Origin: Candidatus Vondammii sp. HM_W22
GTDB taxonomy: Bacteria; Pseudomonadota; Gammaproteobacteria; Chromatiales; Chromatiaceae
Direction: 5' to 3'
NCBI RefSeq assembly: GCF_022530855.2
Contig: NZ_CP099567.1
Span: 868,001 to 932,000 of the forward strand
Length of the DNA: 64,000 bases
This document shows, in pieces, positions 38,189 through 49,508 of this stretch. The stretch's first letter is position 1, and each line of letters begins with the position of its first letter. The notes under the pieces are model-generated. The model saw only the letters and a program-made list of their open reading frames with translations. It searched no databases and had not been told where the DNA came from. The translations under genes and the position numbers were made by a program.

Positions 38189-38365
38189 CGGTTCATTCCC
38201 AGGGCGAAATATTGCAGCTTTCAATATTCTATTTAGTAATTATAAACATAAAAAAGATGAATTTGTTTTATCTTTTCGCCGGGGCTATGCTTTCGTCTCC
38301 ACACTCTCTCGTGAACATCTGCACAATGTTATTGAGACGGTGCTCTAAAGACAGGTAACAGAATT

Positions 38366-39772
38366 ATGAGCAATAAAACTCTTTACGATAAAATCTGGCA
38401 GGATCATCTGGTGCGAACGGATGAAGGTGGCACTGCACTCCTTTATATTGATCGGCAGTTAGTCCATGAGGTGACCTCTCCTCAGGCTTTTGAAGGATTG
38501 CGCCTGAGCGGTCGCCAGCCCTGGAGATTGGATGCCACCATAGCAACGCCGGACCACAATGTACCCACTGCCGGACTGGAGCTGGGGATAACGGATCCGA
38601 TTGCGCGTCTTCAGGTTGAGACCCTGGATAGCAACTGCCGGGAGTTCGGTATTACCGAATTCGGCATGGGCGATATACGTCAGGGCGTCGTGCATGTCAT
38701 GGGTGCGGAACAGGGCTTGATTCTTCCGGGAATGACCGTGGTTTGCGGCGACTCGCATACCGCCACCCACGGTGCCTTCGGCTCTCTTGCCTTTGGCATT
38801 GGCACTTCGGAAGTGGAGCATGTACTGGCTACCCAATGCCTGATCCAGAAGAAGTCCAAATCCATGCTGGTGAGCGTCAACGGGGAGCTCGGTAAGGGCG
38901 TCACTGCCAAGGATATCGTGTTGGCAATTATCGGAACCCTCGGCACAGCCGGTGGTACCGGTTATGTCATTGAATTTGCCGGTGAGGCGATTCAGAGCCT
39001 CTCTATGGAGGGTCGCCTGACCGTCTGTAATATGGCTATCGAGGCAGGTGCCCGGGCCGGTTTTGTGACAGTGGATGATACAACTATCGAATACCTCAAG
39101 GGGCGACCCTACTCTCCGAAGGGTGAGGCGTGGGACAAAGCGGTCGTTGCCTGGCAGCACCTTCACAGTGATGAGGGTGCGGTGTTCGATACAGAAGTCC
39201 ATCTCGATGCCGCCGCCATTCAGCCTCAGGTTACTTGGGGGACTTCGCCCGAAATGGTGCTGCCGGTGACTGGCCGTGTCCCTGATCCGGAAGCTGAAGC
39301 CGATAGTGTGAAAGCGGAAGGCATGCGTCGCGCCTTGGAGTATATGGGGCTGGAAGCCGGCACGCTTATCTCTAAAATTCGCCCTGACCACGTCTTTATT
39401 GGATCCTGCACCAATGGTCGTATTGAAGATCTGCGGGCGGCGGCCGGAGTAGCCAAGGGCCATAAAGTGGTAGAAAACATTGTCCAGGCACTGGTGGTTC
39501 CAGGGTCCGGTCTGGTTAAGCAACAGGCGGAGAAAGAGGGCCTGGACAAGATCTTTATCGAAGCTGGTTTTGAATGGCGTGAACCGGGCTGCTCCATGTG
39601 TCTGGCGATGAATGCTGACCGTCTTGCGCCGGGTGACCGTTGCGCCTCCACTTCGAACCGGAATTTCGAAGGGCGACAGGGGCAGGGTGGTCGCACTCAC
39701 TTGGTGAGTCCGGAGATGGCGGCTGCGGCTGCGGTAACCGGTCATTTTATTGATGTGAGAGAGTTGGGTTAA
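38366..39772 (+). CDS. leuC: 3-isopropylmalate dehydratase, large subunit
   Basis: A 468-residue aconitase-family enzyme that isomerises 2- to 3-isopropylmalate with LeuD. The 4Fe-4S ligands are present (Cys in [14 protein letters not shown] and the pair in [11 protein letters not shown]). [14 protein letters not shown] and the C-terminal NRNFEGRQG active-site segment are conserved. The start follows an ACAGGTAACAG ribosome site. First of leuC-leuD-leuB-asd. Confidence 0.97.
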   Translation: MSNKTLYDKIWQDHLVRTDEGGTALLYIDRQLVHEVTSPQAFEGLRLSGRQPWRLDATIATPDHNVPTAGLELGITDPIARLQVETLDSNCREFGITEFGMGDIRQGVVHVMGAEQGLILPGMTVVCGDSHTATHGAFGSLAFGIGTSEVEHVLATQCLIQKKSKSMLVSVNGELGKGVTAKDIVLAIIGTLGTAGGTGYVIEFAGEAIQSLSMEGRLTVCNMAIEAGARAGFVTVDDTTIEYLKGRPYSPKGEAWDKAVVAWQHLHSDEGAVFDTEVHLDAAAIQPQVTWGTSPEMVLPVTGRVPDPEAEADSVKAEGMRRALEYMGLEAGTLISKIRPDHVFIGSCTNGRIEDLRAAAGVAKGHKVVENIVQALVVPGSGLVKQQAEKEGLDKIFIEAGFEWREPGCSMCLAMNADRLAPGDRCASTSNRNFEGRQGQGGRTHLVSPEMAAAAAVTGHFIDVRELG

Positions 39773-39871
39773 CTGTAGATTTAACTTAAAAATACCACTA
39801 TTACATATTGATTTATAATGTAAATATAAATCACATTAAGTATTCAGTGGTGTGAGATGAGATAGATAAAA

Positions 39872-40513
39872 ATGGAAAAGTTTAATACTTTTACGAGCAT
39901 CGTGATCCCACTGGATCGTGCCAATGTGGATACCGATGCCATTATCCCCAAGCAGTTTCTGAAATCCATCAAACGCACAGGTTTTGGACCTTACCTGTTT
40001 GATGAATGGCGCTATCTGGATCATGGGGAACCGGAGATGGATTGTACCCATCGTCCGTTGAATCAGGAGTTTATACTTAATGACCCTCGTTATCAGGGGA
40101 CACAGATACTCCTGGCCAGAGACAACTTCGGTTGTGGTTCTTCCCGTGAGCATGCGCCTTGGGCACTGGATGACTACGGCTTCCGGGTAGTGATTGCCCC
40201 GAGTTTTGCCGACATTTTCTTTAACAACTGTTTCAAGAATGGCATCCTGCCAATCAAGCTTGCCGGCGGTGTTATCGACAGTCTGTTTCAGCAAGCATCT
40301 TCTGAGAATCTTCTGGAGATGAAGGTTGACCTGTCGGCTCAGCAGTTGCATCTGGCTGACGGTGAAGTGATCGAATTTGATGTGGATGATTTCCGCAAAC
40401 ACTGCTTGCTTGATGGACTGGATGATATTGGTCTGACGCTGCAGCATCGCGATGAGATTGCAGCATTTGAGAAGAAGCGCCGGGAACAGGCTCCCTGGGT
40501 CTTTTCTGGCTAG
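39872..40513 (+). CDS. leuD: 3-isopropylmalate dehydratase, small subunit
   Basis: A 213-residue swivelling domain that pairs with Leu[21 protein letters not shown] and [16 protein letters not shown] are the family signatures. Length is normal for the proteobacterial type. The 99-base gap after leuC is A/T-rich and contains no gene. Confidence 0.96.
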   Translation: MEKFNTFTSIVIPLDRANVDTDAIIPKQFLKSIKRTGFGPYLFDEWRYLDHGEPEMDCTHRPLNQEFILNDPRYQGTQILLARDNFGCGSSREHAPWALDDYGFRVVIAPSFADIFFNNCFKNGILPIKLAGGVIDSLFQQASSENLLEMKVDLSAQQLHLADGEVIEFDVDDFRKHCLLDGLDDIGLTLQHRDEIAAFEKKRREQAPWVFSG

Positions 40514-40640
40514 TATTTGTTGGCATACCCTTAAAATCAAGGGGCGCAGAGAGCACAGAGGAGCGCAGATACACTCATTATGATGCTGTATCATGCTCTG
40601 GTTTATTTAGAACTATACGAATAATTAAGGTTAAATAGTA

Positions 40641-41723
40641 ATGAGTAAGAATATTCTGGTTTTACCCGGTGATGGAATCGGTCAGGAGATTGTTGCCGAA
40701 GCGGTAAAGCTCCTGGCATGTCTGCGAGATGATTTTGGTCTGGATATCGATATGGATGAGGCATTGATCGGCGGTACTGCCTACGATGCCACCGGCACTC
40801 CACTGCCGGATGCCACCCTGGATCTGGCCAGGGAATCTGATGCCATTTTGCTGGGTGCCGTTGGTGGAACCAAATGGGAGTCTTTGGATATTTCAGTACG
40901 CCCCGAACGTGGACTGCTGGGACTGCGTAAAGAGTTGGGCTTGTTTGCCAACCTGCGGCCGGCCATCCTCTATCCCCAGCTGGCCGATGCATCCACCCTG
41001 AAACCTGAAGTGGTATCCGGCCTGGATATTATGATTGTGCGTGAGTTGACCGGTGGGATCTATTTCGGCCAGCCCAGAGGCGTGCGGGAACTGGATAGCG
41101 GAGAGAAAGAGGGTTTCAATACCCTGGTCTACCGCGAATCTGAAGTGGACCGGATTGTGCGTGTGGCCATGGATATCGCCATGAAGCGTGGCAAACGGGT
41201 CTGCTCTGTGGACAAGGCCAATGTGTTGGAGTGCACCGAGATGTGGCGCGAAGTGGCCGTTCGGGTGGGCAATGATTTCCCGGATGTCGAACTCTCTCAT
41301 ATGTACGTGGATAACGCTGCCATGCAACTGGTGCGTGCGCCCAAGCAGTTCGATGTGATGGTGACCACAAACATGTTTGGTGACATTCTTTCTGACTGTG
41401 CCGCCATGCTTACCGGGTCTATCGGTATGCTGCCTTCTGCCTCTCTGGATGAGAACGGCCGCGGCATGTATGAGCCGATCCATGGATCGGCACCGGATAT
41501 TGCAGGTCAGGGTGTGGCAAACCCTCTGGCTACCATTCTCTCGGTGGCTATGATGCTGCGTTACTCTCTGGGTCAGAGCGAGATGGCCGACCGGATAGAG
41601 AGTGCGGTGATGAAAACTCTGGATGAAGGTTTCCGGACTCCGGATATTTATTCTGAAGGAATGAATAAGGTTGGAACCGAAGAGATCGGTGATGCGGTTG
41701 TTGCTGCACTACGTGCTAATTAA
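40641..41723 (+). CDS. leuB: 3-isopropylmalate dehydrogenase
   Basis: A 360-residue NAD-dependent decarboxylating dehydrogenase, the third leucine-specific step. [16 protein letters not shown] (N-terminus), the substrate-binding [14 protein letters not shown] with [12 protein letters not shown], the VDKANVL lysine and the NMFGDILSD aspartates are all present, with [12 protein letters not shown] near the C-terminus. The ATG at 40641 lies about 130 bases after leuD. Confidence 0.97.
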   Translation: MSKNILVLPGDGIGQEIVAEAVKLLACLRDDFGLDIDMDEALIGGTAYDATGTPLPDATLDLARESDAILLGAVGGTKWESLDISVRPERGLLGLRKELGLFANLRPAILYPQLADASTLKPEVVSGLDIMIVRELTGGIYFGQPRGVRELDSGEKEGFNTLVYRESEVDRIVRVAMDIAMKRGKRVCSVDKANVLECTEMWREVAVRVGNDFPDVELSHMYVDNAAMQLVRAPKQFDVMVTTNMFGDILSDCAAMLTGSIGMLPSASLDENGRGMYEPIHGSAPDIAGQGVANPLATILSVAMMLRYSLGQSEMADRIESAVMKTLDEGFRTPDIYSEGMNKVGTEEIGDAVVAALRAN

Positions 41724-41757
41724 TTCATCTAAATTATTCAATAAGTAGGTTAAGTTA

Positions 41758-42873
41758 ATGAAAAGGATTGGATTTATTGGTTGGCGTGGTATGGTTGGCT
41801 CGGTATTGATGGACCGTATGCGTGCGGAGAAAGATTTCGATCTGATAGATGAGCCGGTCTTTTTTACCACCTCCCAGGTAGGGCAGCAGGGACCGGATAT
41901 CGGTAAAGCGATCCCACCGCTAAAAGATGCCAGTGACTTGGATGAGCTGAAATCCATGGATGTCATTGTCTCCTGCCAGGGTGGCGGATATACCAAGCAG
42001 GTGTTTGGCAAACTCCGCGCAAACGGCTGGCAGGGCTATTGGGTTGATGCCGCCTCCACGCTCCGCATGGAAGATGACAGTATTATTGTTTTGGATCCGG
42101 TGAATATGGATGTCATTACCGATGGACTGGGATCAGGCGTGAAAAACTTCATTGGTGGCAACTGCACCGTCAGCCTGATGTTGATGGGGCTGGGCGGGCT
42201 GTTTCGGGAAGGCTTGGTGGAGTGGGCGACAGCCATGACCTATCAGGCGGCTTCCGGTTCCGGCGCGAAGAACATGCGTGAACTGCTGAGTCAGATGGGC
42301 AGCGCCCATGGGGCGGTGAAGGAACTGCTGGATGATCCTTCATCGGCTATTCTCGACATTGACCGGCAGGTGGCGGATAGATTGCGCAGTGATGAGTTTC
42401 CAACCGATAACTTTGGTGTTGCACTCGCCGGAAGCCTGATTCCCTGGATCGATACCGAAATGGAAAATGGCCAGAGCCGTGAGGAGTGGAAGAGTAGCGC
42501 TGAGACCAACAAGATCCTCGGACTTGAGAGTAATCCACTCCCTCTGGATGGTCTCTGTGTCCGTATCGGTGCGATGCGGTCTCATAGTCAGGCACTGACA
42601 ATCAAATTGACCAGGGATGTGCCGGTTGATGAGATAGAGGATATTCTTGCTTCTGCGAACGAGTGGGTAAAATTGATACCCAATGAAAGAGAGCTGACCA
42701 TTCAGGAGCTGACCCCTGCCATGGTGACCGGCACTTTGAGCGTACCGGTAGGCCGCTTGCGTAAACTGGCGATGGGCGGTGAATATCTCTCTGCATTCAC
42801 TGTGGGCGACCAGCTGTTATGGGGTGCCGCGGAGCCGCTGCGTCGTATGTTGCGCATTTTGCTGGAGCGTTGA
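41758..42873 (+). CDS. asd: Aspartate-semialdehyde dehydrogenase
   Basis: A 371-residue enzyme reducing aspartyl phosphate to the semialdehyde for Lys/Met/Thr and diaminopimelate synthesis. [18 protein letters not shown] binds NADP; Cys in [16 protein letters not shown] is the nucleophile; the C-terminal region around [15 protein letters not shown] carries the catalytic His. This is the long Gram-negative (E. coli Asd) form. It lies 34 bases from leuB; leuCDB-asd synteny is usual in pseudomonads and relatives. Confidence 0.97.
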   Translation: MKRIGFIGWRGMVGSVLMDRMRAEKDFDLIDEPVFFTTSQVGQQGPDIGKAIPPLKDASDLDELKSMDVIVSCQGGGYTKQVFGKLRANGWQGYWVDAASTLRMEDDSIIVLDPVNMDVITDGLGSGVKNFIGGNCTVSLMLMGLGGLFREGLVEWATAMTYQAASGSGAKNMRELLSQMGSAHGAVKELLDDPSSAILDIDRQVADRLRSDEFPTDNFGVALAGSLIPWIDTEMENGQSREEWKSSAETNKILGLESNPLPLDGLCVRIGAMRSHSQALTIKLTRDVPVDEIEDILASANEWVKLIPNERELTIQELTPAMVTGTLSVPVGRLRKLAMGGEYLSAFTVGDQLLWGAAEPLRRMLRILLER

Positions 42874-42894
42874 AAATAACAAATAGTGAATGGG

Positions 42895-42945
42895 AGTCTG
42901 TTTTGCTCGGTGGGGTAGAAAGCCACCGGGCAGACTTTATTATTT
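42895..42945 (+). terminator. Terminator-like hairpin after asd
   Basis: AGTCTG pairs with CAGACT and CGGTGG with CCACCG around a short loop, followed by a T-rich stretch. It ends the leu-asd unit. Confidence 0.75.
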
Positions 42946-43302
42946 TGCTCAAAAATTAAAGTTAGACCAAGTCTTGCCGATTCTAGTGTGGATTGTAGCC
43001 GGAAACTGGTCTTAATAACCCGATGCAATGGTGAGCATGTCTGGCCTTAACGAAAAAATGCTTTCCACTCTCTTGAGTCTGAAGAAAGTAGTGGGTAATC
43101 TTCTAGAAAGAGCAGTGGTTCAAACTATTTGGCTTGTCAGGATTTTTGAAAGATGGTATTTATACGCAATAGTTAGGCGGTAATTATTAAGTTTATTCTA
43201 CCCTGGGGGAGTCTGCTGCAAATGCGGTGGATTGGTTACTGTGCAAGGATCACTATCTACCTGGGAAAATTTTTCAGAGAATTGGCACAGAATGGGGAAG
43301 AC
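42946..43302. other. Gap before fimV
   Basis: About 350 bases with no recognisable gene or repeat; presumably the fimV promoter and leader. No clear -35/-10 pair could be chosen with confidence. Confidence 0.35.
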
Positions 43303-45810
43303 ATGGTTCATAAATTATCCCTTGCTTTGGCGCTTGCAATAGGCGTTACACCATTTTGCGTAACTGCATTGGGCTTGGGCGATATCCATTTAAAATCGGC
43401 ACTGAATGATTATTTCAGCGCGGATATCAATTTACTGTCTGTGGCGGCAGGTGAAATTTCTGATGTCAGGGTGGAACTGGCATCCTCCGGTGCCTTTCAG
43501 CGAGCAGGTATCGACCGGCCATTTGCTCTCACCAAACTCCGTTTTAAACCGGTGGAGTTACCGGATGGTACCTCGGTTGTTCAGGTCACTAGTCGTGATC
43601 CTATCCGGGAGCCTTTCCTTAACTTCCTGATAGAAGTGAATTGGCCAAAAGGGAAAATAGTTCGTGAATATACCGTGTTGCTGGACCCGCCAGTAACGCT
43701 GGACGGGCACCCAGTACTGGTGCAGTCTGCTCAGGCCAGTATGCACTCTTCTGCAACGTCTTCAAATACAGTTGGACAATCGCTGGTTCAGCCTTTCGAT
43801 GTCTCCTGGGCTGGCGGAGGTGCTGCTTCCGAATATGGGCCAACGAAAAGAAATGACACCCTTTGGAGCATCGCCAAAAAAGTGAGGCATCAGGGTGTAA
43901 CAATGAATCAAGCAATGATGTTGCTGCTCCAGGCTAATCCCCAGGCCTTCATTAAGCAGAACATCAACAATCTCAAAGTTGGGCAGATTCTGCGAGTGGC
44001 TGATAGTGAAGAGATGATGCTTCTGGGTACTAAGGAGGCAGGTTCGGCTTACCGTGAGCAGATGTATGCCTGGCAGGCGGACCGTAAACCTGCCGCAGCA
44101 TCTGTTGCAGAGCCGGAAATCACAGCTCAAGCAGCGGTTACTCAGGTTGAGGCAGAGAGCGATGTGCTCACAGCAGAACTGAAAATTGTATCTGCCCGGC
44201 CGGAAGGAGAGGATGAGGCGGGTGCTGGTGACGATGAACAAAACAAAGCTCAGACCGTTGATCGACTGGCCCAGGATCTGATCATTGCTCAGGAAGCTAC
44301 CGATAGTGCTATACAAGAGGGTGAAGAGTTACGCTCCCGGGTGGGAGACCTGGAAGCCCAGTTAAACGATCTGCGGCGGTTGTTGACGCTGAAAGATGAC
44401 CAGCTTGCCCGCCTTCAGGTGGCGCTCGTCGATGGTATTAAAGAGTTGGATGAAGGCGCTCAAGTTGTTCCGAAATCCGAAGGTGAAGAGGTTGTTACAG
44501 CAGAAAAAGTTGTTGCTGAGGAGATAGCTGCTGCAAAGGAAGAGGCGTCTGTCTCTCAGGCAATAATTAAGCCTGTGGCGGCTATTGAGCCTTCAAAACA
44601 GCAGATGCAGCCCTCTCTGATGGATAAGGAAAAAAGCTTATTCGAGCGGATATCAGGTGATGCCACAATGCTGGGTGTTAGCCTGACTTCGATTGTGGTG
44701 GTGGTGGTCTTGTTATGGGTGGTTATCAGTAGGCGCCGATCCAACAGTGCTAATTTTCAGGAGAGTATTCTGGTCAGTGGCATGGAGGATAGTGAAGCTG
44801 AGCCTATGGAAGGGGTACCAACCGGTACCACAACGCAGATAGCTGAAGAGACTTCTTTCCTGAGCGACTTTTCACCCAGTGACATTGGTGCGTTGCAGGA
44901 TGAGACCGGCGAAGTAGACCCGCTAGCCGAGGCGGATGTTTATATCGCCTATGGCCGTTATCAGCAGGCTGAGAAGCTGATCAAACAGGCAATTGAGCGA
45001 AATCCTGAGCGAGTCGAACTCAAACATAAACTCTTTGAGATTCTCTTTGCGGTCAAAGACAGTGACAGTTTCGTTGCCTTGGCAGAGCAGTCGGCGGCAG
45101 AAGGGATTAATAAGTCTGATGCTGATATCTGGTTAAAGGTGGTCGCGATGGGAGCGCAGCTGGCCTCGAGTCATGCACTTTTCTCAGGTGTAGATGCACC
45201 AGCACCAGTGAACAACGGTCAGGTAGATGCTGAACTGAACGCGCTGGAAGAAGATCTTGGTCTAGGCGACGGTCTTGATTTCGATCTGCCGGCTGAAACA
45301 GCTGCTGAAGATGAACTCGGCTCATTTACCCTTGATGATTTAAATGGCTTTAAGGAAGATGCACTAGCGACGGATTCAGGTGGTGACGATCTGGATCTTG
45401 GTGTTGATAATCTGACTCTGCCTGAGGCAGATACATCTGAAACTGCAGCTTCGGGAGAGTTGGAAGATACGATTCTCGATTTTAGTGATGTAGCGGAAAC
45501 CGCAGGCACCGGAGATCAAGCGGACGACTCATTTGACGGGCTTGGGCTGAATCTTGACGCGGGTGAAGCAGCCACTGACCTGGAGACATCTCTCTCTCTT
45601 AGCGATGTGGAAGAGTTTGAGTCGACCTCATTATCCACAGGTGAGACGGATGAGATCGTCGATGAGGTGAATACCAAGCTGGATCTGGCTCGTGCCTATG
45701 TAGATCTGGGTGATGTAGAGGGTGCCCGCAGTATTCTGGAAGAGGTGTTGGGTGGGGGTAACCAAGGACAGCAGCAGGAGGCACAGCAACTGTTGGATCA
45801 ACTTACCTGA
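43303..45810 (+). CDS. fimV: FimV/HubP-family polar peptidoglycan-binding protein
   Basis: About 835 residues. A signal peptide (MVHKLSLALALAIGVTPFCV) is followed by the FimV N-terminal domain (GLGDIHLKSALNDYFSADIN). A LysM-like peptidoglycan-binding segment follows (NDTLWSIAKKVRHQG, NINNLKVGQILRV), then a coiled coil (about 350-385) and one membrane helix (LGVSLTSIVVVVVLLWVV). The long acidic cytoplasmic region ends in the conserved FimV C-terminal TPR (NTKLDLARAYVDLGDVEGAR). In Pseudomonas, FimV organises the pole and type IV pili. The start at 43303 is preferred over 43222 because it places the signal peptide at the N-terminus. Position between asd and truA is conserved. Confidence 0.93.
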   Translation: MVHKLSLALALAIGVTPFCVTALGLGDIHLKSALNDYFSADINLLSVAAGEISDVRVELASSGAFQRAGIDRPFALTKLRFKPVELPDGTSVVQVTSRDPIREPFLNFLIEVNWPKGKIVREYTVLLDPPVTLDGHPVLVQSAQASMHSSATSSNTVGQSLVQPFDVSWAGGGAASEYGPTKRNDTLWSIAKKVRHQGVTMNQAMMLLLQANPQAFIKQNINNLKVGQILRVADSEEMMLLGTKEAGSAYREQMYAWQADRKPAAASVAEPEITAQAAVTQVEAESDVLTAELKIVSARPEGEDEAGAGDDEQNKAQTVDRLAQDLIIAQEATDSAIQEGEELRSRVGDLEAQLNDLRRLLTLKDDQLARLQVALVDGIKELDEGAQVVPKSEGEEVVTAEKVVAEEIAAAKEEASVSQAIIKPVAAIEPSKQQMQPSLMDKEKSLFERISGDATMLGVSLTSIVVVVVLLWVVISRRRSNSANFQESILVSGMEDSEAEPMEGVPTGTTTQIAEETSFLSDFSPSDIGALQDETGEVDPLAEADVYIAYGRYQQAEKLIKQAIERNPERVELKHKLFEILFAVKDSDSFVALAEQSAAEGINKSDADIWLKVVAMGAQLASSHALFSGVDAPAPVNNGQVDAELNALEEDLGLGDGLDFDLPAETAAEDELGSFTLDDLNGFKEDALATDSGGDDLDLGVDNLTLPEADTSETAASGELEDTILDFSDVAETAGTGDQADDSFDGLGLNLDAGEAATDLETSLSLSDVEEFESTSLSTGETDEIVDEVNTKLDLARAYVDLGDVEGARSILEEVLGGGNQGQQQEAQQLLDQLT

Positions 45811-45842
45811 ACCGGATAACATTCGGTAATCTATCTATACAG

Positions 45843-45870
45843 GAGGCGCACCCCAGGTGCGCCTCTTTTT
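45843..45870 (+). terminator. Rho-independent terminator after fimV
   Basis: GAGGCGCACC and GGTGCGCCTC form a perfect stem with a short loop, followed by TTTTTT. Confidence 0.93.
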
Positions 45871-45889
45871 TGTCAGGAGGTTATTATAG

Positions 45890-46660
45890 ATGCGCGTGGC
45901 GATGGGTATCGAGTATGACGGTACGTCATTTCATGGATGGCAACGACAGAAAGAGGGCATTGTAACCGTCCAGGATCGACTGGAATATGCCATATCCAAG
46001 GTGGCTGATCACCCGGTAACAGTCGCTTGCGCAGGCAGGACTGATACCGGCGTGCATGCCCTGGGCCAGGTTGTTCATTTCGATACGCCTTCAAACCGTT
46101 CATCCAGAGGCTGGCTGTTAGGCAGTAACGTGAATCTTCCCCCTGATATCAGTGTCACCTGGGTGAAGCAGGTACCTGAGCATTTTCATGCTCGCTTCTC
46201 TGCGGTTAACAGGCGCTACCGCTATATTATTATGAACCGCAACAGCCGGTCTGCGATTTGGCGTGACCGGACGGTCTGGCAGCATCATCCACTGGATGCG
46301 GAGAGGATGGATGAAGCCGCACTGTCACTGCTGGGGACCCACGATTTTTCCTCTTTCCGTGCGCTTGGCTGTCAGGCAAAAAGCCCGGTCAAAACTATAA
46401 TCAGGCTGGATGCCAGCAGGCAAGAGGATCGAGTGATCATTGACGTCAAGGCAAATGCCTTTCTGCACCATATGGTACGGAACATAGCCGGTGTGCTGAT
46501 TGCCATTGGCAAGGGCGACCGCCCGGTGGTGTGGGCGAAAGAGGTGCTGGAGTACCGCAGCAGGGTATTAGGCGGCGTTACAGCACCTCCTCAGGGGCTT
46601 TATATGATGGAAGTGGGCTATCCCGGGGAGTTTGCCCTGCCCGAGCCTCCGGCTGATTAA
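45890..46660 (+). CDS. truA: tRNA pseudouridine(38-40) synthase
   Basis: A 256-residue enzyme that modifies the anticodon arm. The catalytic Asp is in ACAGRTDTGVHALGQVVHF; GIEYDGTSFHGWQRQ and NAFLHHMVRNIAGVL are conserved. The ATG at 45890 has CAGGAGG before it. It begins the truA-trpF-trpB-trpA-accD-folC run typical of gamma- and betaproteobacteria. Confidence 0.97.
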   Translation: MRVAMGIEYDGTSFHGWQRQKEGIVTVQDRLEYAISKVADHPVTVACAGRTDTGVHALGQVVHFDTPSNRSSRGWLLGSNVNLPPDISVTWVKQVPEHFHARFSAVNRRYRYIIMNRNSRSAIWRDRTVWQHHPLDAERMDEAALSLLGTHDFSSFRALGCQAKSPVKTIIRLDASRQEDRVIIDVKANAFLHHMVRNIAGVLIAIGKGDRPVVWAKEVLEYRSRVLGGVTAPPQGLYMMEVGYPGEFALPEPPAD

Positions 46661-46793
46661 TTGTTATGTCAGTACGCAAATGTATGCACGCTATTGTTTA
46701 AGCGCTATGTTTTTTTATTGAAGGAGGTATTGGACCCATTTCAGTGTGAATAACTTCCTCATTCCGGCACTATCCTGTATCTTTAGCATCCCA

Positions 46794-47417
46794 ATGAGAA
46801 CACGCGTTAAAATCTGTGGTATCACCTGTCCGCAAGATGCCCTGGTGGCGGTAGATCAAGGGGCTGATGCCATAGGGCTGGTATTTTATCCACCCAGTCT
46901 ACGTGCAGTGACGCTGGAACAAGCCGATTCTATTGTGCGTGTTGTCCCGCCTTTCGTTACAATTGTGGGTCTGTTCGTTGATGCAGGACATGCTGCAGTC
47001 GCTGAAGTGTTGGCCCATACGCGGATAGACTTATTACAGTTTCACGGTAACGAGGTACCTGAAGCCTGCGGTGGACATGGCCGACCTTACATAAAGGCGG
47101 TGCGAATGCGGGATGATGTGGATCTTGATTTGTTGCGCGAGCGTTATTCAGAAGCGACAGGATTGCTGCTTGATACCTATCAGAAAGGCAAACCCGGAGG
47201 AACGGGTGAAGTTTTTAACTGGGAGATGATACCGGCTGATATACGCAGTGACATTGTCCTCGCAGGAGGACTTGCACCGGAAAATATTGAGGGTGCTATT
47301 CGCCAAGTCAGGCCCTATGCGGTAGATGTCAGTGGCGGGGTGGAGCGGGAGAAGGGCATCAAGGATGAATCAAAGATTGCGGCATTCATGCGAGGAGTAG
47401 AGTGTGCCAACCACTAA
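46794..47417 (+). CDS. trpF: Phosphoribosylanthranilate isomerase
   Basis: A TIM-barrel enzyme of about 207 residues performing the Amadori rearrangement in tryptophan synthesis. [16 protein letters not shown] holds the catalytic Cys, and [20 protein letters not shown] the catalytic Asp region. The start at 46794 is chosen because the conserved sequence begins directly there; the frame is open to 46746. The end overlaps trpB by 14 bases. Confidence 0.95.
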   Translation: MRTRVKICGITCPQDALVAVDQGADAIGLVFYPPSLRAVTLEQADSIVRVVPPFVTIVGLFVDAGHAAVAEVLAHTRIDLLQFHGNEVPEACGGHGRPYIKAVRMRDDVDLDLLRERYSEATGLLLDTYQKGKPGGTGEVFNWEMIPADIRSDIVLAGGLAPENIEGAIRQVRPYAVDVSGGVEREKGIKDESKIAAFMRGVECANH

Positions 47418-48621
47418 ACAGAAAGATTTTATCCAAATGCCGGATGGTCGGGGGCATTTCGGACCTTATGGTGGCCTGTTTGTCGCAGAGACTCTAATGG
47501 GGCCACTCGATGAATTGCGTCAGGCCTATGAAAAATATATGCAGGATGAGGCCTTCCTGGCAGAGCTGGATGCAGACCTAGCTAACTATGTCGGTCGTCC
47601 TTCCCCCGTCTATCACGCTGAGCGACTGAGCCGGGAGCTGGGCGGGGCACAGATCTATCTGAAACGCGAAGACCTCAACCACACAGGTGCACATAAGATC
47701 AATAATACCGTTGGTCAGGCTTTGCTGGCAAGCCGGATGGAGAAAAAGCGTATTATTGCTGAAACAGGCGCAGGCCAACACGGCGTGGCAACAGCAACTG
47801 TAGCCGTCCGCCTCGGACTTGAATGCGTGATCTACATGGGCGCCGTGGATATCCTCCGACAGGAGGCGAATGTCTACAGAATGAAGCTGTTGGGCGCAGA
47901 GGTTGTCGCTGTGGAGTCCGGCTCCAGAACGCTGAAAGATGCCCTGAATGAAGCGATGCGCGACTGGGTGACCAATGTTGATGACACCTTCTACATTATA
48001 GGCACTGTTGCCGGCCCTCATCCTTATCCTGCCATGGTGCGCGATTTTCAGGCCATTATCGGCCGGGAGGCACGGGAGCAGATTCAGCGGCAGGCCGGTC
48101 GTCTGCCCGATGTCCTGGTCGCTTGTGTCGGCGGCGGATCAAATGCCATCGGCCTGTTCTATCCCTTTCTGAATGATGAGAGTGTCGAGATTATCGGTGT
48201 GGAAGCGGCCGGAAAAGGCCTTGATACCGGACAGCATGCAGCCCCTTTGTGCGCAGGTAAACCGGGTGTACTGCATGGCAATCGCACCTATTTGATGGAA
48301 GATCCCAATGGTCAGATAATCGAGACACACTCGATCTCTGCCGGCCTGGATTATCCGGGTGTTGGGCCAGAGCACGCCTGGCTGAAAGATATTGGTCGTG
48401 CCCGTTATGTGGCAGTGACCGACGAAGAGGCTCTGGAAGCCTTTCATACTCTGACCAAAACAGAAGGCATTATTCCAGCACTGGAATCGAGCCATGCTCT
48501 GGCCCAGAGTTTCAAACTGGCCAGAGAGATGAACCCGGACCAGATTATTCTGGTCAACCTCTCGGGCCGGGGCGATAAAGATATGCACACTGTCGCTGCA
48601 CTGGATGGAATAAAGATATGA
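47404..48621 (+). CDS. trpB: Tryptophan synthase beta subunit
   Basis: A 405-residue PLP enzyme joining indole and serine. The PLP-binding Lys is in [33 protein letters not shown] binds the cofactor phosphate and [10 protein letters not shown]-like [15 protein letters not shown] ends the protein. It begins at a GTG within the end of trpF and overlaps trpA by 4 bases (ATGA), so trpF, trpB and trpA are coupled. Confidence 0.97.
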   Translation: MPTTKQKDFIQMPDGRGHFGPYGGLFVAETLMGPLDELRQAYEKYMQDEAFLAELDADLANYVGRPSPVYHAERLSRELGGAQIYLKREDLNHTGAHKINNTVGQALLASRMEKKRIIAETGAGQHGVATATVAVRLGLECVIYMGAVDILRQEANVYRMKLLGAEVVAVESGSRTLKDALNEAMRDWVTNVDDTFYIIGTVAGPHPYPAMVRDFQAIIGREAREQIQRQAGRLPDVLVACVGGGSNAIGLFYPFLNDESVEIIGVEAAGKGLDTGQHAAPLCAGKPGVLHGNRTYLMEDPNGQIIETHSISAGLDYPGVGPEHAWLKDIGRARYVAVTDEEALEAFHTLTKTEGIIPALESSHALAQSFKLAREMNPDQIILVNLSGRGDKDMHTVAALDGIKI

Positions 48622-49424
48622 GTCGCATCAGTGGACGTTTCAAGCAATTGGACGAAAACAACAAAGTTGCGCTGATCCCGTTTGTTACAGCGGGTGACCC
48701 AACGCCGGATATAATAGTGCCGTTGATGCATTCAATGGTGAAGGCCGGGGCCGATATCATCGAGCTGGGTGTTCCCTTCTCGGATCCAATGGCCGATGGC
48801 CCGGTGATTCAGCGGGCCAGTGAACGGGCGTTGGAGCACAATGTCAGCTTGCATGACGTGTTGGATATGGTGCGTCAATTCCGTGAGCAGGATAATGAAA
48901 CACCGGTTGTGTTGATGGGTTATCTGAATCCTATCGAGGTGATGGGATATAATGCGTTTGCCAAGGCAGCGGGAGCGGCGGGTGTCGACGGTGTTCTGAC
49001 GGTTGATATTCCACCTGAAGAGGCGGATGAATATCTTGCCGCACTGCGTCCACAGGAAATTGACGCTATATTTCTATTGGCGCCCACTAGCAGTGAAGAG
49101 CGGATTCAACGTATCTGCGACGCGGCCAGCGGTTTTGTTTACTATGTCTCGGTCAAGGGAATAACCGGCGCAAGCCGCCCATCAGTGGGCGAAGTGGCAG
49201 CCAAGGGAGCTCAGATCCGCAAGATGACGAATCTTCCCCTGGGTATAGGTTTTGGTATCAAGAGTGCGGATACTGCCCAAGCAATGGGCCAGGTTGGCGA
49301 TGCCGTGGTTGTGGGAAGTGTGCTGGTGGCCTGTGTTGAAGAGTTGAGGGAGACGCCTGATAAGATTGCTCCGGCGATTTCATTAATTCTCTCCTCCATG
49401 CGTGAGGCATTGGATCTGATCTGA
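48618..49424 (+). CDS. trpA: Tryptophan synthase alpha subunit
   Basis: A 268-residue TIM barrel that releases indole from indole-3-glycerol phosphate. The catalytic Glu is in [20 protein letters not shown] and the catalytic Asp in [29 protein letters not shown] and LGIGFGIKS bind phosphate. Overlaps trpB by four bases and is followed by an 84-base gap to accD. Confidence 0.97.
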   Translation: MSRISGRFKQLDENNKVALIPFVTAGDPTPDIIVPLMHSMVKAGADIIELGVPFSDPMADGPVIQRASERALEHNVSLHDVLDMVRQFREQDNETPVVLMGYLNPIEVMGYNAFAKAAGAAGVDGVLTVDIPPEEADEYLAALRPQEIDAIFLLAPTSSEERIQRICDAASGFVYYVSVKGITGASRPSVGEVAAKGAQIRKMTNLPLGIGFGIKSADTAQAMGQVGDAVVVGSVLVACVEELRETPDKIAPAISLILSSMREALDLI

Positions 49425-49508
49425 TCACCGATACCGGTAAACAGTTTATTAACGCTCTGATTGCATAGCGGCAATCGGAACAGAGAGAGAATAGATAGGA
49501 CTTGAACC

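Noticed and set aside
38459-39745. A 428-codon minus-strand open frame opposite leuC
   Set aside because: A long antisense frame in a codon-biased gene. The translation has no family resemblance, while leuC on the plus strand is complete with all Fe-S ligands.
40893-41483. A 196-codon minus-strand frame opposite leuB
   Set aside because: His-rich antisense shadow of a well-conserved dehydrogenase.
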